A stretch of DNA of 64,000 nucleotides from Dehalococcoidia bacterium. Its GTDB lineage: Bacteria > Chloroflexota > Dehalococcoidia > DSTF01 > JACRBR01. The stretch lies in contig JAJTXQ010000014.1 in assembly GCA_021462855.1 (NCBI GenBank), positions 106,042 to 170,041 on the forward strand. The letters are read 5' to 3'. This document shows, one piece after another, positions 1 to 7,858 of the stretch (its first letter is position 1; each line of letters starts with the position of its first letter). The translations under genes were made by a program, and so were the position numbers. The notes under the pieces are model-generated. The model had not been told where the DNA came from. It was given only the letters and a program-made list of their open reading frames with translations, and ran no database searches.

Positions 1-259
1 CGGTACGGACCGAGTCGAGCAGCTGCGCGCTCGTCCGGCCCGGCACGGCGAGGTTCGCGCTGTACGCGACGCGATGCAACTCAACCTCGGCAAGGTGCTC
101 GTAGCGCGGATGGATCGTCCATCCGGACGACAGCGAGTCGCCCAGCGCGACGATGTCGATGGGCGTGCCCGCATGCGCGCGCTCCGGCATGGTGAAGCCT
201 GCCCATAGAGCGGCCAGGATCGCGAACGCCCACAGCCAGCGCCGTCCGATTCCGTTCAT
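1..259 (-). CDS. GDSL/SGNH-family hydrolase, N-terminal part
   Basis: The minus strand reads from an ATG at 259 to the window edge without a stop (86 codons), so only the N-terminus is present. Residues 1-29 look like a secretion signal: a basic start (NGIGRR), a hydrophobic core (WLWAFAILAALWAGF), and a likely cleavage near AHA. The mature part opens with IDIVALGDSLSSGW, the block I GDS(L) motif that carries the nucleophile serine of SGNH esterases and lipases. The family hydrolyses ester or acetyl groups on lipids, glycans or small esters; the substrate cannot be told from this fragment. It diverges from the MFS gene at 404. The remaining catalytic blocks (Gly, Asn, Asp-x-x-His) lie outside the window. 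Confidence 0.75.
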   Translation of the reverse strand, partial: MNGIGRRWLWAFAILAALWAGFTMPERAHAGTPIDIVALGDSLSSGWTIHPRYEHLAEVELHRVAYSANLAVPGRTSAQLLDSVRT

Positions 260-403
260 GGCGCCTCAGTTCATATCGCTTCTTAGAACGATGCGGGAAA
301 CGCGAGCGTACCGTTGCCGCCCGCTACGAGCAACCGCGTGCGACCACGCGGTGCGGGATCGGCGGCGCTTGCCCTCGCCCGCGTGTCCGGCACACTTCGC
401 TTC

Positions 404-1570
404 ATGGCGGAATGTCCCCCGGACAGCGAGTATCGCCTGCTGCACGCGGCGGCGATGGCCGCGCTGTTCTGCGTCGGGCTGTACGCCGCGGCGTTCGGAC
501 CCGTGCTCCCCTTCCTCGCCGACGACGCCGGCGTATCGCTCGACACGTCCGGCCTGCTGCTCACGGTGTTCTTCATCGGCTCGATCGCCGCGTCGGCGAC
601 GATCGCGCTCTGGCTCCACGGCCGCGACACCCGCGCGCTGACCATCGGCGGCCTGGCGCTGACGATCGCCGGGTCGCTCGGCGTGGGATTTGCGCCAGAC
701 TGGCCGCTCGTGCTCTGCAGCGGCATCGTCCTCGGCCTCGGCGATGGCCTGATCGTCGCCGCGCTCCACATCCTCATGTCCGCGACGTCGAAGGACGTCG
801 CCGGCGCGATCAACCGGCTCAACCTCTTCTTCGCGTTCGGCGCCGTCGCCGGCCCGCTCTGGGCCGGGGCGATCCTCACGGCAACGGAATCGCGCGGCAT
901 CGTCTTTGCCGGCATCGCCGCCGTAATGGCGCTCTCGATCGCGCTGCTGATGATCGCCGCCGCGCCGCTGCGCGATCCCGCCGCGGACGAAGACAGCGAG
1001 GAGGAGTTCGCGCTCCCCGGCAACCCGACGGCATGGGTCATGGGCGCGGTCCTGTTCCTGTACGTCGGCGCGGAGTTCGGGCTCGGATCGTGGGTGTCGT
1101 CGTACGTCCGCGAGTCGACCGATGCCACGGTGTTTGGCGCGGCGCTGCTCACGGCGGGCTACTGGGCGGCGCTCGTCGCCGGTCGCGTCGCGAGCGGCAT
1201 GTACTTCGCACGCCGCAGCGACGCCACGACGCTGCTCATCGTCAGCGTCGGCGGCGCGGGCATCGCCAGCGCGCTTCTCGCCGCGTTCACCGGCGACATC
1301 GTGCTCAGCGCGTTCGCGGCGTTCGGCGCGGGGCTGTTCCTCGGCCCCGTGTGGCCGGCGACGGTCGCTATCGCGTCCGAGGCCGGCGAGGCGCACGCCA
1401 CCGCAGCTACCGTCACGATGGGCAACTCCGGCGGTATCGCCATCCCCTGGCTGCAGGGGCTGGTGCTCGTCGGCGCCGGACCGCGCGAGGGCGTCATGGT
1501 CACGGCAGCGCTCTGCGCGCTGATGCTGGCGGTCGCCGTGGCGTTCCGCGCGCGGCGGCCCGCGCATTGA
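404..1570 (+). CDS. MFS transporter
   Basis: A 388-residue integral membrane protein with about twelve hydrophobic segments, separated by a hydrophilic central loop near residues 200-215 (DEDSEEEF). This is the usual two-times-six arrangement of the major facilitator superfamily. Glycine-rich helices such as VLGLGDGL and FGAGLFLGP suit MFS packing. I chose the ATG at 404 (MAECPPDSEYR), because the in-frame upstream extension is arginine-rich and not membrane-like. The gene is alone on its strand before the catabolic cassette that starts 64 bases downstream. The substrate is unknown; a sugar or drug exporter role is possible, but no subfamily signature was recognised. Confidence 0.8.
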   Translation: MAECPPDSEYRLLHAAAMAALFCVGLYAAAFGPVLPFLADDAGVSLDTSGLLLTVFFIGSIAASATIALWLHGRDTRALTIGGLALTIAGSLGVGFAPDWPLVLCSGIVLGLGDGLIVAALHILMSATSKDVAGAINRLNLFFAFGAVAGPLWAGAILTATESRGIVFAGIAAVMALSIALLMIAAAPLRDPAADEDSEEEFALPGNPTAWVMGAVLFLYVGAEFGLGSWVSSYVRESTDATVFGAALLTAGYWAALVAGRVASGMYFARRSDATTLLIVSVGGAGIASALLAAFTGDIVLSAFAAFGAGLFLGPVWPATVAIASEAGEAHATAATVTMGNSGGIAIPWLQGLVLVGAGPREGVMVTAALCALMLAVAVAFRARRPAH

Positions 1571-1634
1571 GCGTAGGCCGCCGGTACGGGATCATCCTTC
1601 GGCGAGCGCAGCTGGCGCAGCCACAGGAGCAACG

Positions 1635-2594
1635 ATGACCGAGATCACGCACCGCACGGTCCAGACCAACGGCATCAACATGCATATCGCCGAGGCGGGC
1701 GAGGGCCCGCTCGTGCTGCTCATCCACGGCTTCCCGGAGTCGTGGTACTCGTGGCGGCACCAGCTCCCGGCGCTCGCCAGTGCCGGGTACCACGCCGTCG
1801 CGACCGACGTCCGCGGCTACGGCCGCAGCGACGCGCCAGGGCCCATCGAGGCGTACAGCATGAAGCAGATGACCGCCGACCACGCCGGGGTCATCGACGC
1901 GCTCGGCGAGCGCACCGCGGTCGTCGTCGGCCACGACTGGGGCGCGCCGATCGCATGGCACTGCGCGCTGCTCTACCCCGAGCGCTTCCCCGCGGTCGCG
2001 GCGCTCAGCGTGCCGTACACGCCGCGCCCGCCGATGCCGCCGACGCAGCTGTTCAAGTTGGCCTTCCCCGACACGTTCTTCTACATCCTGTACTTCCAGG
2101 AGCCGGGCGTGGCCGAAGCGGAGCTCGAGGCCGACGTGCGCAAGTCGATGCGCGTATTCCTGCACGCCGCGTCGGGCGACGCCGCCGCCGACCTGTCGTT
2201 CTGGCGCAAGCCGAAGGACGCGACGTTCCTCGACGGCCTGCCCGAGCCGGCGTCGCTGCCGCCGTGGCTCACGCCGGCAGATCTCGACTACTTCGTCGGC
2301 GAGTTCGAACGTACGGGCTTCCGCGGCGGCCTCAACCGCTACCGCAACATGGACCGTGACTGGGAAGAGATGCCCGAACTCGCCGGCGCCACGGTGCGGC
2401 AGCCGGCGCTGTTTATCGCCGGCGACCGCGACGGCGTCATCGCCATGAACCCCGCGGGCATCGACATGATGAAGCAGAGCGTACCGAATCTCCGCGACGC
2501 GTTGCTGCTGCCGGGCTGCGGACACTGGACACAACAAGAGCGCCCGGCTGAAGTCAACGCGGCGCTCATCGCGTTCCTGAAAGGGCTGGCCTGA
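1635..2594 (+). CDS. Epoxide-hydrolase-like alpha/beta hydrolase
   Basis: A 319-residue alpha/beta-hydrolase. The oxyanion motif HGFP is at 31-34 and the nucleophile elbow is GHDWG with Asp101, the aspartate nucleophile typical of epoxide hydrolases and haloalkane dehalogenases rather than serine esterases. The C-terminus has the acid region GDRDGV and the base motif GCGHWTQQERP. A cap-domain tyrosine in NRYRNM fits the ring-opening Tyr of soluble epoxide hydrolases, so epoxide hydrolysis is favoured over dehalogenation. The next gene starts inside the stop codon (TGATG at 2592), so the two are translationally coupled. The natural substrate is unknown. Confidence 0.85.
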   Translation: MTEITHRTVQTNGINMHIAEAGEGPLVLLIHGFPESWYSWRHQLPALASAGYHAVATDVRGYGRSDAPGPIEAYSMKQMTADHAGVIDALGERTAVVVGHDWGAPIAWHCALLYPERFPAVAALSVPYTPRPPMPPTQLFKLAFPDTFFYILYFQEPGVAEAELEADVRKSMRVFLHAASGDAAADLSFWRKPKDATFLDGLPEPASLPPWLTPADLDYFVGEFERTGFRGGLNRYRNMDRDWEEMPELAGATVRQPALFIAGDRDGVIAMNPAGIDMMKQSVPNLRDALLLPGCGHWTQQERPAEVNAALIAFLKGLA

Positions 2595-3514
2595 TGCGCA
2601 TCGGCGTCATGATGGACGAGCACCGCCCGCTCACCGACACGGTGCAGCAGGCGGCCGAGGTCGAGGCGCTCGGCTTCGACTCGGCATGGTTTCTGCAGAT
2701 CTTCGAATGGGACGCGCTGACGATGGCGGCGCTCGCCGGCCCGCGCACGTCGCGCATCGAGCTCGGCACGGGCGTGATCCCCGTGTACACCCGCCACCCG
2801 TTCGCCATGGCGCAGCAAGCGCTGACGGTGCAATCGTCGGCAGGCGGGCGATTCACGCTGGGCGTCGGGCTCTCGCACAAGCCGCTCGTCGAGGGCATGT
2901 GGGGGCTGTCGTACGACAAGCCGGCACGCTATATGCGCGAGTACCTATCGGCGCTGGCGCCGCTCGTCCGCGAGCAGCGCGTGGTCTTCGCCGGCGACGT
3001 CATCCGCACGACCGGGGCGCTGCAGATGCCCGGCGTGAAGCCGGTGCCGCTGCTCATCGCCGCGCTCGCGCCGCTGATGCTGCGCCTCGCCGGAGAAGTT
3101 GCCGACGGCACGATCACGTGGATGACCGGGCTCAACACGCTCGCGTCGCACGTCGTCCCGCGCATCACCAAAGCGGCGCGCGAGGCTGGCCGCGCGCAGC
3201 CGCGGGTCGTCGTCGCGCTGCCCGTCGCCGTTACCGGCGACCCGGCGCGCGCGCGTGAGGACGCCGGAAAGCACTTCGCCATCTACGGCCGGCTGGAGAA
3301 CTACCAGCGCATGCTCCAGAAAGAAGGCGCCGCCGGGCCGCCCGACGTCACGATCGCCGGCGACGAAGCGACGGTCGAGCGGCACATCCGCGAACTCGCC
3401 GAGGCCGGCGCGACGGACTTCGTCGCGGCGATCTTCCCGTTCGGCGACAACCCGGGCGAAGGCCGCCGCCGCACGTTCGATCTCCTCGCGTCGCTCGTAG
3501 GTCGCATCGCATGA
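2594..3514 (+). CDS. LLM-class (F420-dependent-like) oxidoreductase
   Basis: A 306-residue TIM-barrel protein of the luciferase-like monooxygenase superfamily. The N-terminus RIGVMMDEHRPLTD, the strand AEVEALGFDSAWF, and the glycine-rich RFTLGVGLSHKP followed by an arginine-rich turn are typical of the family that reads F420 or FMN. F420-dependent members reduce or oxidise alcohols, enoyl groups and xenobiotics. It overlaps the epoxide-hydrolase gene by one base upstream and the amidohydrolase by four bases downstream (ATGA), so all three are probably made together. Whether the cofactor is F420 or FMN cannot be settled from sequence alone. Confidence 0.8.
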   Translation: MRIGVMMDEHRPLTDTVQQAAEVEALGFDSAWFLQIFEWDALTMAALAGPRTSRIELGTGVIPVYTRHPFAMAQQALTVQSSAGGRFTLGVGLSHKPLVEGMWGLSYDKPARYMREYLSALAPLVREQRVVFAGDVIRTTGALQMPGVKPVPLLIAALAPLMLRLAGEVADGTITWMTGLNTLASHVVPRITKAAREAGRAQPRVVVALPVAVTGDPARAREDAGKHFAIYGRLENYQRMLQKEGAAGPPDVTIAGDEATVERHIRELAEAGATDFVAAIFPFGDNPGEGRRRTFDLLASLVGRIA

Positions 3515-4737
3515 CGATCGCCATCACCAACGCCACGCTGATCGACGGGAACGGCGGCGCGCCGCTGCGCAACGCAACCATCGTCGTCGACGGCGAGCGC
3601 ATCATCAGCGCCGGCGCCGGCGATCCGCCGCGCGACGCCAACGTCATCGACGCCGGCGGCCGCGCGGTCATGCCGGGCATGATCGACTGCCACGTCCACC
3701 TGTTCTTCGAGCCCGCATCGCTGCAGCAAAACATGCTCATCCCGCCGACACTGCGCGCCTTCATGGCGGCGAAGAACGCCGCCGCCACGCTCGACGCGGG
3801 CTTCACCGCCGCGCGCGACGCCGGCGGCACCCCACAGGGCTTCAAGATGGCGATCGAGCGCGGGCTCATCCCCGGCCCGCGGCTGCGCATCTCCGTCACC
3901 ATCCTCTCGCAGACCGGCGGCCACGGCGACCAGACGATGCCGTCCGGCGTGCGCGCGCGCGTCCCCGCCGGACCGGAGTTCCCGCAGAACGTCGTCGACG
4001 GCCCGGGCGAAGTGCGACGCGCGGTCCGCGAGTTGCTGCGCGCCGGCGCCGACTTCATCAAGTTCTGCGCGACCGGCGGCGTGCTCTCGCCGGCCGATGA
4101 GCCCGGCCACACGCAGTTCACACCGGCGGAGATCGACGTGATGGTCGAGGAAGCCGCGGCTGCCGGGAAGACGTGCATGTCGCACGCGCAGGGCACGCAG
4201 GGCATCAAGAACGCCGTCCGGGCCGGCGTCGAATCGATCGAACACGGCATCTGGCTCGACGATGAGGCGATCGACGAGATGAAGCGACGCGGCACGTTCC
4301 TCGTGCCGACGCTCGTCGCGCCGCTCTGGGTGCTGCGCCGCGCCGAAAAGGAGCCGGGCAGCGTGCTCCCCCAGTCGGTGCGAAAGACGAAGGAAGTGAT
4401 CGACGACCACCGCGCGAGCGTCGTCCGCGCGATCGCCGCCGGCGTGCGCGTCGCGATGGGCACGGACAGCGGCGTCGGGCCCCACGGCACCAACGCCGAG
4501 GAGCTGCAGCGCATGGTCGAGTGCGGCATGACGCCGATGCAAGCGATCGTCGCTACGACGAAGACCGCCGCGGAGTGCATGCACATGCCGCGCGACATCG
4601 GCACGATCGAGCCGGGCAAGTACGCCGACCTGCTGATCGTCGATGGCGACCCGCTGGCGGACATCGCGCTTCTGCAAGACCGCGCGAAGCTCGCGCTGAT
4701 CATGCAGGGCGGCCGCATCCACAAGGACGCCCGCTGA
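3511..4737 (+). CDS. Metal-dependent amidohydrolase (imidazolonepropionase/prolidase-like)
   Basis: 408 residues. The N-terminal beta-sandwich NATLIDGNGG and the PGMIDCHVH block (HxH at 61-63) bind the first metal. The other ligands are visible in order: Lys in FIKFCATGG (bridging carboxylysine), His in MSHAQG, His in SIEHGIW, and Asp in MGTDSG. The C-terminus KYADLLIVDGDPL closes the sandwich. This is a complete binuclear amidohydrolase site, expected to hydrolyse a C-N bond in an amide, lactam or dipeptide. It sits between the LLM oxidoreductase (4-base overlap) and a DUF2804 gene (14-base gap) in one cassette. The exact substrate is not predictable. Confidence 0.87.
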   Translation: MTIAITNATLIDGNGGAPLRNATIVVDGERIISAGAGDPPRDANVIDAGGRAVMPGMIDCHVHLFFEPASLQQNMLIPPTLRAFMAAKNAAATLDAGFTAARDAGGTPQGFKMAIERGLIPGPRLRISVTILSQTGGHGDQTMPSGVRARVPAGPEFPQNVVDGPGEVRRAVRELLRAGADFIKFCATGGVLSPADEPGHTQFTPAEIDVMVEEAAAAGKTCMSHAQGTQGIKNAVRAGVESIEHGIWLDDEAIDEMKRRGTFLVPTLVAPLWVLRRAEKEPGSVLPQSVRKTKEVIDDHRASVVRAIAAGVRVAMGTDSGVGPHGTNAEELQRMVECGMTPMQAIVATTKTAAECMHMPRDIGTIEPGKYADLLIVDGDPLADIALLQDRAKLALIMQGGRIHKDAR

Positions 4738-4751
4738 GCGAAGGAGCATCG

Positions 4752-5771
4752 ATGGCGACCGGCATCCGCGTTGAACCCGAGGTCACGACGCCGCACCTGC
4801 TCTGCACGCCCGAGGGCAGGCTCAACCGCACGGCGGTCGGCTGGTCGCGCTCGCCGCTGCACACCTGCAACCTGCCGCCCGGCCTCCCGCGAAAGAAGCG
4901 CTGGAACTACTGGTGCGTCACCAGCGATGATGTGCTGTTCTCCGCGACGATCGCCGATGTCGACATCATCTCGCTCGCGTTCGTGTACATCTACGACCTG
5001 CGCACACAGCGCTTCATCGAGCAGACGGCGGGCGCCGCGCCCGGCATCGCCATGCCCGCGACGCCAGCGGGCGACATCGTCTTTGAGCACGCCGGCGGGC
5101 GTGTCGCGCTTACCGACGAGGGCGCGGGCACGCGCATCCGCGTCGACTGGGCGGACTTCGGCGGCGCATCGCTCGCAGCCGACATCGTCGTCGCCCGCCC
5201 ACCCGGCCATGAGACGCTGAACGTCGTCATCCCCTGGAGCGATGAGCTGTTCCAGTTCACATCGAAGCAGAACACGCTGCCCGCGACCGGCCGCATCACG
5301 CTCGGGGACGATACCTACGATCTGCGCGCTGACGCGTGGGGCTGCCTGGACTACGGCCGCGGCGTGTGGCCGCACGAGACACAGTGGAATTGGGGCGCCG
5401 CTTCCGGAGTGCAGGACGGGCACATCATCGGCCTGAACCTCGGCGGAGGGTGGACCGACGGCACGGGCATGACCGAGAACGGCGTCTGCGTCGACGGGCG
5501 GCTCACGAAGATCGGCGAGGACCTGCGGTTCACGTGGGATCGCGCGGACCGCATGACGCCGTGGCTCATCCGCACCGACGGCAGCGAACGCATCGACCTG
5601 CGGTTCGACCCGGTCTACGAGCGCATCGCCAAGACGGAGACCGACGTCTTCCGGTCGGAAGTGCACCAGATGTTCGGGCACTACTCCGGCCGCATCGTCC
5701 CGGACGGCGGACCGCCGATCGTCATCGACCGCCTGTTCGGCTGGATCGAGGAGCAGGACGCGCGCTGGTAG
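4752..5771 (+). CDS. DUF2804 domain protein
   Basis: 339 residues starting at an ATG preceded by AAGGAG at 4741. The opening PHLLCTPEGRLNRTAVGWSR, then PRKKRWNYWCV and the later DAWGCLDYGRGVWPH block, are recognisable as the DUF2804 family, whose biochemical role is not known to me. The protein is rich in aromatic beta-strand stretches (WNWGAASG, GLNLGGGW, DLRFTW), suggesting a beta-rich lipocalin-like or sandwich fold. No signal peptide or membrane segment is seen. It is the last gene of the cassette running from 1635, so it may act with the epoxide hydrolase and oxidoreductase, for example in binding or modifying a lipid-like substrate. Confidence 0.75.
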   Translation: MATGIRVEPEVTTPHLLCTPEGRLNRTAVGWSRSPLHTCNLPPGLPRKKRWNYWCVTSDDVLFSATIADVDIISLAFVYIYDLRTQRFIEQTAGAAPGIAMPATPAGDIVFEHAGGRVALTDEGAGTRIRVDWADFGGASLAADIVVARPPGHETLNVVIPWSDELFQFTSKQNTLPATGRITLGDDTYDLRADAWGCLDYGRGVWPHETQWNWGAASGVQDGHIIGLNLGGGWTDGTGMTENGVCVDGRLTKIGEDLRFTWDRADRMTPWLIRTDGSERIDLRFDPVYERIAKTETDVFRSEVHQMFGHYSGRIVPDGGPPIVIDRLFGWIEEQDARW

Positions 5772-5780
5772 CCGCCGCGG

Positions 5781-6107
5781 CTACTCCAGGCCGGAGAGCT
5801 CCGACGACGCCTCGGGGTAGAGCGGCACCTGCTCCATGAACTCGCTGCGGACGAGTCGCGCGAACTCGTGCCCCGAGTCGAGTTCGTCGATCTCGAGGCC
5901 CGACTCGCGCAGCCATGCGCGCAGCGTCTCCTCGTCGTCGGCGACGGGCGAGAACGCGACGGCTCCGGTATCGCCCACCTCGCGTTCGTACCACCGCGCG
6001 ACGGCGTAGACGAACGCGCGTCCGTCCCCGGGATGGTCGGCCTCCGTGACGAAGACCCGCGGGTCGGCGTGCTTGAACAGGTCCGGGTGCGTATCTGACC
6101 AGGTCAT
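5781..6107 (-). CDS. Hypothetical small acidic protein
   Basis: 108 residues, preceded by a strong GAGGAGG ribosome site just upstream of the ATG at 6107. The protein is acidic and soluble, with aromatic residues in the N-terminal half (FVYAVARWYEREV) and a helical C-terminal half (EETLRAWLRESGLEIDELDSG). I recognise no family. It converges on the DUF2804 gene with only nine bases between the stop codons and is transcribed alone on its strand. The strong ribosome site and the lack of rare composition make it a likely real gene. Confidence 0.6.
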   Translation of the reverse strand: MTWSDTHPDLFKHADPRVFVTEADHPGDGRAFVYAVARWYEREVGDTGAVAFSPVADDEETLRAWLRESGLEIDELDSGHEFARLVRSEFMEQVPLYPEASSELSGLE

Positions 6108-6271
6108 GCGGCCTCCTCACCACCATACTACGCCCGCCGCCCTGCCGCGGCGACGCCGCCGCGGCCGCCCGCCGTTGCGGTTGCGTGCCATGCCGCCTTC
6201 GGGCCGATCGGCCGTGCGATCGGCAACCATTGGCGTGGCCGCACAGCCGCCCGTTGTGCCACCATGAAGCG

Positions 6272-7069
6272 ATGGCTTCACGGAACACCGCCGCGGGCGG
6301 CGCGCCGCTCCTCAGCATCCGCGACTTGTCGATCAGGTTCGGCGGCATCAGCGCGCTTGAAGGCGTGTCCTTCGACCAGCGCGACGGGGAGATCCTGAGC
6401 CTGATCGGCCCGAACGGCGCCGGAAAGACCACCGTCTTCAACTGCATGACGCGCGTCTACGAACCGGACACCGGCCGCATCACCTTCGACGGCGTCGAGC
6501 TGTTGCGCCTGCGCCCGCACCAGGTCATCGCCAACGGCGTCGCCCGCACGTTCCAGAACATCGAGCTGTTCGGGACGATGTCCGTCCTCGACAACCTGCT
6601 CGTCGGCCTGCACGCCTCGCTCCGCAGCTCGATCGTCGAAGCCGCCTTCCGCCTGCCGCGCGCGCGGCGCGAAGAACGGGAGTCCCTCGATCGCGTCGAA
6701 GCCGTGGTCGAGTTCCTGCGCCTGGAGCCGTATCGCGACGTGCCCGCCGCCGGGCTGCCGTTCGGCGTCAAGAAGCGCGTCGAGCTCGGCCGAGCGCTCG
6801 TCTCACGCCCACGCCTGCTCCTGCTCGACGAGCCGGCAAACGGCCTGAGCAGCGGCGAGGTCGAGCATGTGATGGACCTCATCCGCTCCGTGCGCGACGA
6901 CCTCGGCGTCACGGTGCTGATGGTCGAGCACCACATGGGCCTCGTGATGGGCGTGTCCGACCGCGTCTGCGTGCTGAACTTCGGCCGCAAGATCGCCGAG
7001 GGCACGCCGGCCGAGGTGCAGCGCGATCCCGAAGTGATCGAGGCGTACCTGGGAGAGAGCGTTGCTTAA
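6272..7069 (+). CDS. livG: Branched-chain amino acid-type ABC transporter ATP-binding protein LivG
   Basis: 265 residues. The Walker A motif GPNGAGKT is at 46-53, followed by VARTFQNIELFG (the LivG-type Q-loop). The signature region LPFGVKKRVELGRAL takes the place of the usual LSYGQQR. The Walker B with glutamate is LLLLDEPANGL, and the H-loop is MVEHHM. Together with LivF (overlapping by eight bases) it powers import of branched-chain amino acids or related small organic anions. The permeases and binding proteins lie in the convergent minus-strand run at 9413-13922, so the importer is encoded in two halves. The start at 6272 lacks a clear ribosome site; alternative starts upstream are possible but the extension is arginine-rich. 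Confidence 0.88.
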   Translation: MASRNTAAGGAPLLSIRDLSIRFGGISALEGVSFDQRDGEILSLIGPNGAGKTTVFNCMTRVYEPDTGRITFDGVELLRLRPHQVIANGVARTFQNIELFGTMSVLDNLLVGLHASLRSSIVEAAFRLPRARREERESLDRVEAVVEFLRLEPYRDVPAAGLPFGVKKRVELGRALVSRPRLLLLDEPANGLSSGEVEHVMDLIRSVRDDLGVTVLMVEHHMGLVMGVSDRVCVLNFGRKIAEGTPAEVQRDPEVIEAYLGESVA

Positions 7070-7787
7070 CATCGAGCATGTCCACGCGTCCTACGGCCCC
7101 GTGCGCGCGCTCCAGGGTGTGTCGCTCTCCGTGCCGCGCGGCAAGATCATCGCGCTGCTCGGCGCGAACGGCGCCGGCAAGAGTTCAACACTGCGCGCCG
7201 TCTCGGGTCTGCTCCACCCGTCGCAGGGCACGATCGAGTTCGAGGGCGAGCGCATCGACCGGCGGTCGCCGGAGTCGATCGTGCGCCTCGGGATCTCGCA
7301 GGTGCCGGAGGGGCGTCAGCTGTTCACCGGCCTGTCGGTCATGGACAACCTGCGGCTCGGCGCGTACGTCCGCCGCGACGGCTCGGCCGTCAGGCGCGAC
7401 CTCGAGCGCGTGTATGCGTACTTCCCCATCCTCGAGCAGCGTTCGCGGCAGGCCGCCGGCCTGCTCAGCGGCGGCGAGCAGCAGATGCTCGCCATCGGCC
7501 GCGCGCTGATGGCGAACCCGCGCCTGCTCCTCCTCGACGAGCCGTCGCTCGGGCTCGCGCCCATCGTCGTGCGCGACATCTTCAAGATCATCCGGGCGTT
7601 CAACGAGAGCGAGGGGTTGACGATCCTGCTCGTCGAGCAGAACGCGAACCTCGCGCTCGAGATGGCGCACTACGGCTACTTGCTGGACACCGGCAGCATC
7701 AGCCTGCACGATAGCGCGAAGAACCTCCGCTCGAACGAGTCGGTCCGCCGCGGCTACCTCGGCAAGGCGCCGGCGCCTGCGCCCTGA
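7062..7787 (+). CDS. livF: Branched-chain amino acid-type ABC transporter ATP-binding protein LivF
   Basis: 241 residues, starting with TTG at 7062 inside the end of livG and preceded by GGGAGAGAG at 7051. The Walker A motif is GANGAGKSS, the canonical signature LSGGEQQMLAIGRAL is intact, Walker B is LLLLDEPSLGL, and the switch region LLVEQNANLAL is typical of LivF. It is the second ATPase subunit of the importer. It ends 71 bases before the convergent wax-ester synthase gene; no clear U-tailed terminator is visible in that gap. Confidence 0.9.
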   Translation: MLNIEHVHASYGPVRALQGVSLSVPRGKIIALLGANGAGKSSTLRAVSGLLHPSQGTIEFEGERIDRRSPESIVRLGISQVPEGRQLFTGLSVMDNLRLGAYVRRDGSAVRRDLERVYAYFPILEQRSRQAAGLLSGGEQQMLAIGRALMANPRLLLLDEPSLGLAPIVVRDIFKIIRAFNESEGLTILLVEQNANLALEMAHYGYLLDTGSISLHDSAKNLRSNESVRRGYLGKAPAPAP

Positions 7788-7858
7788 CGGCTCGGCGCGC
7801 CTCGCGCGCGCTCCATCGCGCCGCTTCCTTGCGAATCGACTGGCCCCCGGGCCGCTAG

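Noticed and set aside
3348-5681. A 777-codon minus-strand frame opposite the amidohydrolase and DUF2804 genes
   Set aside because: Shadow frame of real genes; no ribosome site and no recognisable motif.
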